From: an uncultured Erysipelotrichaceae bacterium
GTDB lineage: Bacteria; Bacillota_I; Bacilli_A; Erysipelotrichales; Erysipelotrichaceae
Direction: 5' to 3'
Assembly (NCBI GenBank): GCA_937957895.1
Contig: CALFEZ010000066.1
Span: 1 to 5,892, forward strand
Length of the DNA stretch: 5,892 bases
The position numbers and the translations under genes are program-made. Below are positions 1 through 5,280 of the stretch, piece after piece (position 1 is the first letter of the stretch; every line of letters starts with the position of its first letter). Under the pieces are notes generated by a model, which saw only the letters and a list, made by a program, of their open reading frames with translations, did no database searches and was not told where the DNA came from.

Positions 1-57
1 CATAGAGCATTGGCTGTGCAAGCGCTTATCAACTACTTAAACTCGATCAAGGAGTAA
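1..57 (+). CDS. C-terminal end of an upstream gene (partial)
   Basis: The first reading frame is open from the window edge to a TAA at 55-57 and gives 18 residues ending in NYLNSIKE. The product cannot be identified from so little. Support for its being real is indirect. The stop lies three bases before the next start, and the AAGGAG ribosome binding site of the next gene is formed by its last two codons (AAG GAG), a common arrangement inside an operon. The second frame is also open from the edge but stops at 38-40, so the frame choice is likely rather than certain. Confidence 0.5.
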   Translation, partial: HRALAVQALINYLNSIKE

Positions 58-60
58 ACT

Positions 61-732
61 ATGAAAAAAGCAATGACATTTGCGATCACCATCCTATTTT
101 TTGCCAACATTGCCGCTGCCATTCAATGGGTGTCTTTTGATCGTGGTTTTTTCGAGTCTTTTTATCGCTCTAATGAGACAGCACAATCACTTGGCATGTC
201 ACTGGAAGATCTAATGATCGCGACCGATCATTTGTTGGATTATCTTGCCGGAGATCAAACGGATCTTGATGTGATCGTCATGATCGATCAGCAACCCACC
301 ATGATGTATAATCAACGTGAGATCGACCATATGATCGATGTATTGGATCTATTCAACCTCATGGTACTGATCCGCAACATTGGTTATGGTTTGTTTTTGC
401 TGATCATGGTTGTTTGTTACATCAAAGACAGTCAGAAGTTCAAAACATCCTTATTCCATGCAAGCATGCGAAGTCTGATGTATATCGGGATCACCGTAGG
501 TGTTGTGATCTTGCTGGCGATCGTGGATTTCAATTGGTTTTGGACCGTGTTTCATGAGATATTGTTTGACAATGATCTGTGGCTTTTGGATCCGCGCACC
601 GATCGTTTAGTTGTGATGGTCCCGTTGGCTTTTTTCCAAAGGATGATCGCAACCATTCTCTTTGCATGGTCCATGAGCGTTCTGCTTTGGCTTTTGATCG
701 CAAAAGTTGTAACTAAAAGGAGTTTAGCATGA
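61..732 (+). CDS. lit: Lit-type lipoprotein intramolecular transacylase candidate (DUF1461/TIGR01906 membrane protein)
   Basis: This is a 223-residue polytopic membrane protein with four likely helices, at about residues 4-24, 100-120, 138-156 and 194-216. A large extracytoplasmic loop lies between the first two and a shorter one between the last two. The loops carry the hallmarks I associate with the DUF1461/TIGR01906 family: E-I-D-H-M-I-D-V at 87-94 with His90, and F-H-E-I-L-F with His165, followed by D-x-W-L-L-D-P at 172-178. Characterised members (Lit of Enterococcus faecalis and Bacillus cereus) move an acyl chain from the diacylglycerol of a lipoprotein to its N-terminal cysteine, giving lyso-form lipoproteins. 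Two conserved histidines are thought to be central, and His90 and His165 fit that pattern. The ATG at 61 follows AAGGAG (49-54) with six bases between. The stop overlaps the trmL start (ATGA). Family assignment is fairly secure; the enzymatic role is transferred from the family. Confidence 0.75.
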   Translation: MKKAMTFAITILFFANIAAAIQWVSFDRGFFESFYRSNETAQSLGMSLEDLMIATDHLLDYLAGDQTDLDVIVMIDQQPTMMYNQREIDHMIDVLDLFNLMVLIRNIGYGLFLLIMVVCYIKDSQKFKTSLFHASMRSLMYIGITVGVVILLAIVDFNWFWTVFHEILFDNDLWLLDPRTDRLVVMVPLAFFQRMIATILFAWSMSVLLWLLIAKVVTKRSLA

Positions 733-1241
733 TCCATGTCGTCTTGTTTGAACCTGAGATTCCACAAAACACCGGGAACATCCTGCGTAGTTGCATCGCT
801 TTTAAAGCAACTTTGCATGTGATCCATCCTTTGGGTTTTCTGTTGAGCCAACAGGCTTTCAAACGGGCAAAGATGGATTATGGAGACATCGATCAAATCA
901 TCCAACACGATGATTGGGATGACTTTTGGCAACAATGTAATGGAAAATGCATCTTCGTGACTCGATATGGAAAACAATCTCCCGATCGTATCGATTATGC
1001 AGCGATCCATGGAGATGTCTATTTGATTTTTGGAAAGGAAAGTACCGGTCTGCCACTTCCATTGCTTGCAGATCATCTGGAAGATTGCATCCGAATCCCG
1101 ATGATCGCCGATGCTCGTAGTTTGAACTTGTCCAACTCGGTAGCCATTGTTTTGTACGAGGTGAGCAAGCAACTTGGATATCCAGCATTGTCGTTGACGG
1201 AAGTCCAAAAAGGTGCAGACTGGCTTGACAAACACAAATGA
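729..1241 (+). CDS. trmL: tRNA (cytidine(34)-2'-O)-methyltransferase TrmL, SPOUT family
   Basis: This is a 170-residue SPOUT-superfamily methyltransferase of the usual TrmL length (about 155-170). TrmL methylates the 2'-hydroxyl of the wobble nucleotide (C34 or cmnm5U34) in tRNA-Leu species, using S-adenosylmethionine. The three family motifs are visible: E-P-E-I-P-Q-N-T-G-N at residues 8-17 with Arg20, then L-I-F-G-K-E-S-T-G-L-P at 99-109, and the trefoil-knot segment I-R-I-P-M at 121-125 followed by S-L-N-L-S-N-S-V-A at 131-139, which forms the cofactor pocket. There is no added RNA-binding domain. The start at 729 overlaps the lit stop as ATGA and follows AAGGAG at 717-722. The stop overlaps the next start in the same way, so the three genes are probably translationally coupled. 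The cytoplasmic enzyme has no evident functional tie to its membrane-protein neighbours. Confidence 0.93.
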   Translation: MIHVVLFEPEIPQNTGNILRSCIAFKATLHVIHPLGFLLSQQAFKRAKMDYGDIDQIIQHDDWDDFWQQCNGKCIFVTRYGKQSPDRIDYAAIHGDVYLIFGKESTGLPLPLLADHLEDCIRIPMIADARSLNLSNSVAIVLYEVSKQLGYPALSLTEVQKGADWLDKHK

Positions 1242-1804
1242 GCAAATTCGATAGATGGATCGACACACCGATCCGACGTTTTAAAGTAACTTCCACCATC
1301 TTTCTTGCAGGAACGATCGTTTTTTTGATCGGTCAGTTCAGAGTTTTCTCGATAATGGTCACAATCTCAAATAGTCGTGAACTTCTCAGACTCACAGAAC
1401 CAAACATTCGTACGCTTTATTGGCCGATCGATCTGATTGCCACATTGATGGACATCCGGATCGAAGTCCGATCCATCATCCAGACCTTGATCAACGTGTT
1501 GCCCATCGGTTTTTGGATCATGGCATTGTTGCTTTTCTATATCGCGTCATTTGAGTTTTTGCGACGTGATCCATGGTACAAACACCAACAGCGCATCATC
1601 GTGCTGGGACTTGCTTTGATCATACAGTCATTGGTAGTCAATGTGTTGTTTTTGTTCGGATTCAGTGCCGGTACAGTGGCGATTGCGATCGATCGTGTCC
1701 AAACAGCCGGAATGGTGGGATCAGTGCTGGCATGGGTTCTGGGATTGGCATCTTTGATCATAGGTGCACTGTTGTGGATCCAAACGATTGAAATGAGTGA
1801 TTGA
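1238..1804 (+). CDS. Hypothetical four-helix integral membrane protein
   Basis: I do not recognise the family of this 188-residue protein. It has a short basic N-terminus (two Arg and one Lys at residues 13-16) and four hydrophobic segments, at about 17-40, 84-108, 119-142 and 158-182. Residues 44-80 between the first two helices form a loop with several charged residues. A basic R-R-D-P-W-Y-K-H stretch at 109-116 sits between helices 2 and 3 and is probably cytoplasmic by the positive-inside rule, as is the N-terminus. No catalytic or binding motif stands out. The start has no good Shine-Dalgarno sequence, but its ATG overlaps the trmL stop (ATGA), so reinitiation by terminating ribosomes is the likely route. 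Codon choice (frequent ATC and TTG) matches its neighbours, so it looks native. It is the last gene of the first cluster; the next promoter begins just after its stop. Confidence 0.8.
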   Translation: MSKFDRWIDTPIRRFKVTSTIFLAGTIVFLIGQFRVFSIMVTISNSRELLRLTEPNIRTLYWPIDLIATLMDIRIEVRSIIQTLINVLPIGFWIMALLLFYIASFEFLRRDPWYKHQQRIIVLGLALIIQSLVVNVLFLFGFSAGTVAIAIDRVQTAGMVGSVLAWVLGLASLIIGALLWIQTIEMSD

Positions 1805-1808
1805 ATGT

Positions 1809-1837
1809 TTGAATATTTCATAAAACTTGGCTATAAT
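1809..1837 (+). promoter_or_regulatory. SigA-type promoter for the microprotein-CNNM-ridA unit
   Basis: TTGAAT (1809-1814) and TATAAT (1832-1837) are separated by exactly 17 bases. This is a perfect -10 box with a four-of-six -35 box at ideal spacing, so transcription should begin near 1844. The site lies in the 50-base gap between the stop of the four-helix protein and the start of the 48-residue microprotein. The -10 box sits at the centre of a short inverted repeat (GGCTAT A ATAGCC, 1829-1841), which could be an operator or chance. No terminator is visible upstream, so read-through from the first cluster may add to transcription. Confidence 0.75.
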
Positions 1838-1854
1838 AGCCGTGAGGTGATGAC

Positions 1855-2001
1855 ATGATCAGCAGTCTTAATGATTTTATCTCACTGGCCATCATGGTCA
1901 TCATCGTGTTGGTCGTTTTGATCACACTTTTGCGTGGCTTTATCAAAGCGCGTATAAGCAAACAGATCCAAGAAGAAATCGAATATTATAAGGAGTGGTA
2001 A
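1855..2001 (+). CDS. 48-residue single-helix membrane microprotein
   Basis: This small open reading frame has ATG at 1855 and TAA at 1999-2001, preceded by GAGGTGA at 1844-1850 with good spacing. It encodes a short N-terminus (residues 1-7), one strongly hydrophobic helix rich in Val, Ile and Leu (about 8-26), and a charged tail (27-48) with Arg27, Lys31, Arg33 and Lys36 near the membrane, then Q-E-E-I-E-Y-Y-K-E-W at the C-terminus. The basic patch after the helix predicts an outside-to-inside topology with the tail in the cytoplasm. It has its own strong promoter, and its last codons contain the AAGGAG that serves the next gene, so it is probably translated and coupled to the CNNM protein. 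I do not recognise a family. A small accessory subunit of the CNNM protein is one possibility, on context alone. Confidence 0.72.
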   Translation: MISSLNDFISLAIMVIIVLVVLITLLRGFIKARISKQIQEEIEYYKEW

Positions 2002-2007
2002 TCATTG
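1990..2007 (+). promoter_or_regulatory. Ribosome binding site setting a TTG start
   Basis: AAGGAG at 1990-1995 lies inside the final codons of the microprotein and nine bases before TTG (2005-2007). No ATG or GTG in this frame gives the expected CNNM N-terminus: the TTG start places the first helix and the S-A-S-E-T-A motif at residues 23-28, as in the family. The next gene therefore probably starts at UUG and depends on ribosomes finishing the microprotein. Confidence 0.7.
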
Positions 2008-3273
2008 GACAGTCCTCAGGTGGGGTATTATATCGTTTTAGCAATCCTGTTGGTGTTGTCAGGAGTTTTTTCGGCAAGTGAGACAGCGTATTCAAGCGCT
2101 AACCCGATCCGCTTGAAACAACACGTCAAAAACAAAAAGAAACGAGCAAAGCTTGCCTTAGAACAAGTCAACCAATACACAAAAGTATTAACAACGGTTT
2201 TGATCGGCAACAACATCGTCAACATCACGGCGACTTCGATCGCCACCTATCTTTTTTCGGTACGGTTCAATGAAGCTGGGGTTCTCTATGCCATGCTTGT
2301 GATGACCGTGTTTATTTTGTTGTTTGGTGAGATCATCCCAAAAGTGTTGGCAAAAGAACATGCTGAGGATATCGTCATCTTCATGAGCATCCCGATCCAG
2401 TGGCTGATGATCATGATCAAACCGATCGTAGAGATTGCGGCTGGTGTCCAAAACAAACTGGTGGATGAGGACAATCGCAAAGTCACCGCTACTGAAGATG
2501 AGCTTGTCGAGATCGTACAAACGATCGAAATGGAAGGGGTGCTGGATCAAGAAGAAAGAGAGCTTATCGAAAGCGCGATCCTTTTTGATGATAAAAACGT
2601 CAGGGAAGTGATGAGACCTCGTGATGAAGTCGTGTTCCTTTATGATAATGCTACCAAAGAGCAGATCATCGATGTCATTTCCACCCATAAGTATTCGCGT
2701 ATACCTGTCATCAGTTATGAAGGATTGCATGCGGTAGGCATCATACGCGAGCGTGATGTGCTTGACTGCTTGTTGATGGATAAACCGATCTCTATGGAAA
2801 ACTTGTTAAGGAAAGTCACGTTTGTGAGTCAACGTCACCGACTTCAGACAGCGTTGGAGAAACTGCAGAAATCACGAGAGCACATGGCGATCGTTGTAGA
2901 GAACATGAAAAGCATGAACTTCGTGGGTATCGTGACCTTAGAGGATATCCTGGAAGAAATCGTCGGAGAGATATATGATGAGTATGATGATCTACCACGA
3001 TTTGTCGTAGAAATTGGTCATCATACATACGAAGTGGATGGGATCGTTCCCATCAAGCAGTTTTTTGAGGATTACTTAGAAGATGAACCAAAACCCAAAA
3101 CAGAAGCAAAGACTTTTGCTGCTTGGATCGATGAACTGGCTCAAGGTACAAGGATACGAAAAAACAGAGAGTTCGTATACCAAAACATGTCACTGAAGGT
3201 TCTTGGAGTCAAAGATTATCAAGCTCATAAAATAGAATTGAACGTCTATTCCCGCATGGATGCGGACGAATAA
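2005..3273 (+). CDS. CNNM/CorC-family divalent-cation membrane protein (DUF21-CBS-CBS-CorC_HlyC)
   Basis: This 422-residue protein has the complete architecture of bacterial CNNM/CorC proteins and the usual length (about 420-450). The DUF21/CNNM membrane domain covers about residues 5-150 and carries the signature S-G-V-F-S-A-S-E-T-A (19-28), I-G-N-N-I-V-N (67-73) and G-E-I-I-P-K (108-113). An acidic linker leads to a CBS pair (about 195-330) with M-R-P-R at 203-206, Y-S-R-I-P-V at 230-235 and V-G-I-V-T-L-E-D-I-L-E-E at 307-318. A CorC_HlyC domain follows (about 332-418). Characterised relatives (MpfA/YhdP of Bacillus and Staphylococcus, archaeal CorC) export Mg2+, with ATP-Mg sensed by the CBS pair; older annotations as hemolysin are not informative. 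It starts at TTG after AAGGAG (1990-1995) inside the microprotein gene. Its stop is 11 bases before the RidA gene, so the three genes form one unit. Transport of Mg2+ or another divalent ion is inferred from the family. Confidence 0.92.
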   Translation: MDSPQVGYYIVLAILLVLSGVFSASETAYSSANPIRLKQHVKNKKKRAKLALEQVNQYTKVLTTVLIGNNIVNITATSIATYLFSVRFNEAGVLYAMLVMTVFILLFGEIIPKVLAKEHAEDIVIFMSIPIQWLMIMIKPIVEIAAGVQNKLVDEDNRKVTATEDELVEIVQTIEMEGVLDQEERELIESAILFDDKNVREVMRPRDEVVFLYDNATKEQIIDVISTHKYSRIPVISYEGLHAVGIIRERDVLDCLLMDKPISMENLLRKVTFVSQRHRLQTALEKLQKSREHMAIVVENMKSMNFVGIVTLEDILEEIVGEIYDEYDDLPRFVVEIGHHTYEVDGIVPIKQFFEDYLEDEPKPKTEAKTFAAWIDELAQGTRIRKNREFVYQNMSLKVLGVKDYQAHKIELNVYSRMDADE

Positions 3274-3284
3274 CAGGAGGCAAT

Positions 3285-3803
3285 ATGTTCGATAGCATTT
3301 CATCATCCAATGCTCCAGAAGCGATTGGCCCATACTCGCAAGCGATCAAACTTGGCGATTTCGTATACTTATCTGGGCAACTCCCAATCGATCCGGCCAC
3401 CAATCAGTTGGTAAAAGGCGGCATCATGGAACAAACTTATCGCGTATTTCAAAACATCGAAGCAGTGCTTGCCGAGATGGATCTGGAGTTGAGACACATA
3501 CTAAAAACGACGGTGTTTTTGACCGATCTCAATGATTTTGAAAGCATGAATCAGATTTATGCAACAGTCATGAGTGCACCATATCCGGCAAGAAGCACGG
3601 TAGGTGTCGCAGCTTTGCCCAAAGGAGCCAAAATCGAGATAGAATGTGTCGTGATCGATACCTTGGCTTATGAACGGGCCATGGAACATCATCATCATCA
3701 TCACGATCATGATCATGACTGTTGTCATGATGGCGAATGTGATCACGATCATGAACATCATCATGATCATAAGGGTGAGTGTGAAGGAAGCTGTTGCGGA
3801 TAG
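3285..3803 (+). CDS. ridA: RidA-family enamine/imine deaminase with a C-terminal His/Cys-rich metal-binding tail
   Basis: Residues 1 to about 128 form a complete RidA (YjgF/YER057c/UK114) domain. RidA trimers hydrolyse reactive enamines and imines such as 2-aminoacrylate released by PLP enzymes. Key features are N-A-P-x-A-I-G-P-Y-S-Q-A at 9-20 with Tyr17, K-T-T-V-F-L-T-D-L-N-D-F at 74-85, P-A-R-S-T-V at 101-106 with Arg103, and K-I-E-I-E at 116-120 with Glu118. Arg103 and Glu118 match Arg105 and Glu120 of E. coli RidA, so catalysis should be intact. The protein is 172 residues against a usual 125-130. After a short linker, residues 135-172 hold 15 His, 6 Cys, 7 Asp and 4 Glu, starting with six His and ending in Cys-Cys-Gly. 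This resembles the metal-binding tails of SlyD, HypB or UreE and suggests binding of Ni, Zn, Co or Cu. The ATG follows AGGAGG (3275-3280). The gene lies 11 bases after the CNNM gene and ends within a terminator. Confidence 0.93.
   Translation: MFDSISSSNAPEAIGPYSQAIKLGDFVYLSGQLPIDPATNQLVKGGIMEQTYRVFQNIEAVLAEMDLELRHILKTTVFLTDLNDFESMNQIYATVMSAPYPARSTVGVAALPKGAKIEIECVVIDTLAYERAMEHHHHHHDHDHDCCHDGECDHDHEHHHDHKGECEGSCCG
3687..3800 (+). repeat. Low-complexity CAT/GAT codon tract encoding the His-rich tail
   Basis: The codons for residues 135-172 are built largely from CAT/CAC and GAT/GAC triplets. The tract opens with five CAT and one CAC in a row (3687-3704), then alternating GAT and CAT, and a second such block at 3741-3770. 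Cysteine codon pairs (TGT TGT, TGT TGC) punctuate it. The reading frame is maintained to the stop. Triplet units of this kind can gain or lose copies by slippage without breaking the frame, so tail length may vary between strains. Confidence 0.75.
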
Positions 3804-3817
3804 AGCCGCAACTTTTT
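3793..3817 (+). terminator. Intrinsic terminator overlapping the ridA stop codon
   Basis: GTTGCGG (3793-3799) and CCGCAAC (3806-3812) form a perfect seven-pair stem with five G-C pairs. The six-base loop (3800-3805) contains the TAG stop of ridA, and five T follow at 3813-3817. This has the form of a Rho-independent terminator. The upstream arm is coding sequence for the final Cys-Cys-Gly. It should end the transcription unit that begins near 1844. Confidence 0.85.
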
Positions 3818-3874
3818 CTTATATGACATAGGAAGTATTTGATTGACTGCGAATCATAAGTTAGGGAGAGCAAC

Positions 3875-4384
3875 ATGCAATTGAAAAACACCTTACTCAT
3901 GATCGCAGATCGTCATAAGACCACTCTCATCCAGTATGATGGGACATCGATCAGTCTTGATAAAAAAGCAAAACAGATCCTTTATGATGCCTGCCTGATG
4001 TATGGCACGACACTGTCAGGAACCGTAGAAGCGATCAAACACCATCTGCATATCCGACAAAAATGTCCGGTTTGCATCAGTATCAGGCATCAGCTTGTCT
4101 TTTTTCCTTTACCCTCATCAAAGACCCCGCAAGAGATGTGGATAAGATATGTTCCCAACATGCACATCAGGATCCTGAGTGATCATCAGACATTGATTGA
4201 GATCCATGATCGTTTAAAGATTCAAGTTGGTTTGAATCATCGTATCATCAAACGTCAGTTGCACCGGTGTCGTACCTACATTGACAAGCTTCATGCCATT
4301 GATGTAGAATATCCATGTTTTTCTACCACGTTGAACATGGTCGATATCGACACTTTTATCGAACAAGTTGGGCACATCCATTGA
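3875..4384 (+). CDS. comK: ComK-family transcription factor homologue (divergent)
   Basis: The 169-residue product matches the ComK family pattern as I recall it. An N-terminal strand-rich region is followed by a C-x-x-Y-G-T-x-x-x-G-x-x-E-A block (residues 40-53), then K-x-P-V-x-I-S (63-69), the signature F-F-P-L-P-S-S at 76-82 leading to M-W-I-R-Y at 88-92, a strand of the form T-L-I-E-I at 105-109, and a late N-H-R-I-I-K-R-Q segment (120-127). B. subtilis ComK is 192 residues. It activates late competence (DNA-uptake) genes by binding AT-boxes and is the master competence regulator. Here no other com gene is visible and no AAAA-N5-TTTT box lies in the 70 bases upstream. Odd feature: residues 64-67 are C-P-V-C, placing a CxxC where I expect a Cys-free stretch. 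The ATG follows AGGGAG (3863-3868). The stop overlaps a possible start of the YitT gene (TGATG). Family membership is likely; a competence role is inference. Confidence 0.72.
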   Translation: MQLKNTLLMIADRHKTTLIQYDGTSISLDKKAKQILYDACLMYGTTLSGTVEAIKHHLHIRQKCPVCISIRHQLVFFPLPSSKTPQEMWIRYVPNMHIRILSDHQTLIEIHDRLKIQVGLNHRIIKRQLHRCRTYIDKLHAIDVEYPCFSTTLNMVDIDTFIEQVGHIH

Positions 4385-4401
4385 TGCTGAAAGGATCCAC
4401 C

Positions 4402-5256
4402 ATGAAGAACCGTTCCCACACCAAATCATTACTTCTGGTTTTTGCATCAGCACTTCTGATGTCTTTTTCGTTGAAGGTCTTTATTGAAGCAGGGGAACTG
4501 TTTCCCGGGGGATTTACCGGCATCACGGTCATCACCCAACGCCTTGCACTACGCTATTTTGAAGTAAACATTCCTTTTGGACTCCTTTATCTTATTCTCA
4601 ATATATATCCAACGATCTTGGTATATCGGTATGTTGGAAAATGGTTCACCAGATATTCCATTTTGCACATTGCACTGATCAGCTTCTTTGTAACGATCAT
4701 GCCTGCTGTCCCAGTGACCTATGATGAATTTTTGATCGCTGTCTTTGGAGGAGTCATAACCGGATTTGGTGCATCTTTGGCATTATTGGGCAATGCCAGT
4801 GGAGGCGGAACGGATTTCATTGCATTGTATGTTTCAAACAAAACACACCGATCAGCATGGCATTACATCCTTTATGGGAATGTAACTTTGTTGATATTGG
4901 CAGGATTATTATTTGGATGGGATAAAGCTTTGTATTCGATGATCTTTCAGTTTGTGGCAACCCAAACCGTCAACTCGCTCCACAATAGATACAAGCTCAT
5001 GGCACTTCGGATGTTCACAGCCATTCCCGACGAAGTCGTAGCAGCGATATTGGAGCATAGCCGTCATGGCATCACCAAGATCTGGGGGGAAGGTGGTTAC
5101 ACCAAAAAGCCAAGAGCCATGGTATATATGGTCGTCAATGCTTACGAAGTGGATGAAGTGATCGAGATCGCAAAGCGCATCGACAAAGACATCTTCATCG
5201 ATCTGAGCCGTATCGAAAAGGTGTATGGAAAATACTATCAACAACCTCTAGACTGA
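4402..5256 (+). CDS. YitT-family membrane protein (YitT/DUF161 plus DUF2179)
   Basis: This 284-residue protein has the two-part YitT layout at its usual length. The hydrophobic N-terminal part (about residues 8-190, five to six helices) carries L-F-P-G-G-F-T-G-I at 33-41 and G-N-A-S-G-G-G-T-D at 130-138, two repeated glycine motifs of the family. From about residue 200 a soluble DUF2179 domain follows, with G-E-G-G-Y-T at 229-234 and the final I-D-L-S-R-I-E-K-V-Y-G. The biochemical role of YitT proteins is not established; many Bacillota have several copies. I chose ATG 4402 because AAAGGA (4390-4395) lies six bases upstream. An in-frame ATG at 4384, sharing one base with the comK stop (TGATG), would add six residues and might be used by coupling. 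A longer reading frame from 4315 lies inside comK and is unlikely. The gene is probably co-transcribed with comK and ends at a terminator. Confidence 0.9.
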   Translation: MKNRSHTKSLLLVFASALLMSFSLKVFIEAGELFPGGFTGITVITQRLALRYFEVNIPFGLLYLILNIYPTILVYRYVGKWFTRYSILHIALISFFVTIMPAVPVTYDEFLIAVFGGVITGFGASLALLGNASGGGTDFIALYVSNKTHRSAWHYILYGNVTLLILAGLLFGWDKALYSMIFQFVATQTVNSLHNRYKLMALRMFTAIPDEVVAAILEHSRHGITKIWGEGGYTKKPRAMVYMVVNAYEVDEVIEIAKRIDKDIFIDLSRIEKVYGKYYQQPLD

Positions 5257-5279
5257 TACTTGCTGAAGCAAGTATTTTT
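5256..5279 (+). terminator. Intrinsic terminator after the YitT-family gene
   Basis: ATACTTGC (5256-5263) and GCAAGTAT (5268-5275) form a perfect eight-pair stem with a TGAA loop, followed by T to 5279. The first base of the stem is the last base of the TGA stop codon. It separates the comK-YitT pair from the marR gene. Confidence 0.85.
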
Positions 5280-5280
5280 G

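Noticed and set aside
552..1268. A 238-codon open frame on the minus strand opposite trmL and the end of lit
   Set aside because: It is longer than trmL but is a by-product of codon bias. The + strand genes have clear family motifs, ribosome binding sites and ATGA junctions, whereas the reverse product shows no recognisable domain.
1573..1791. A 72-codon + strand frame inside the four-helix membrane protein gene
   Set aside because: It is an out-of-frame shadow with no ribosome binding site, and the overlapping frame has coherent membrane helices.
2188..2730. A 180-codon open frame on the minus strand inside the CNNM gene
   Set aside because: It lies wholly within a gene with complete conserved domains, and its product is a compositionally odd Asp/His/Ile-rich sequence without motifs.
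3687..3704. The run of six His might be an engineered purification tag or vector contamination
   Set aside because: It is internal, followed by 32 further residues with interspersed Cys, Asp and Glu, in native operon context with a natural terminator and no vector sequence.
3804..3874. A promoter or ComK AT-box in front of the comK-like gene
   Set aside because: I found TTGACT at 3843 but no -10 box at a usable distance, and no AAAA-N5-TTTT pattern, so no site is annotated. A promoter probably exists but I cannot place it.
3501..3900. Minus-strand open frames across the His-tail tract, rich in Met or in His/Asp
   Set aside because: They are the reverse readings of the CAT/GAT repeat (ATG/ATC runs) and also run through the terminator, so they are artefacts of the repeat.
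4315..4401. A longer start for the YitT-family gene at 4315
   Set aside because: The extra 29 codons lie within comK in another frame, encode a Tyr/His/Arg-rich stretch unlike a YitT N-terminus, and have no ribosome binding site.
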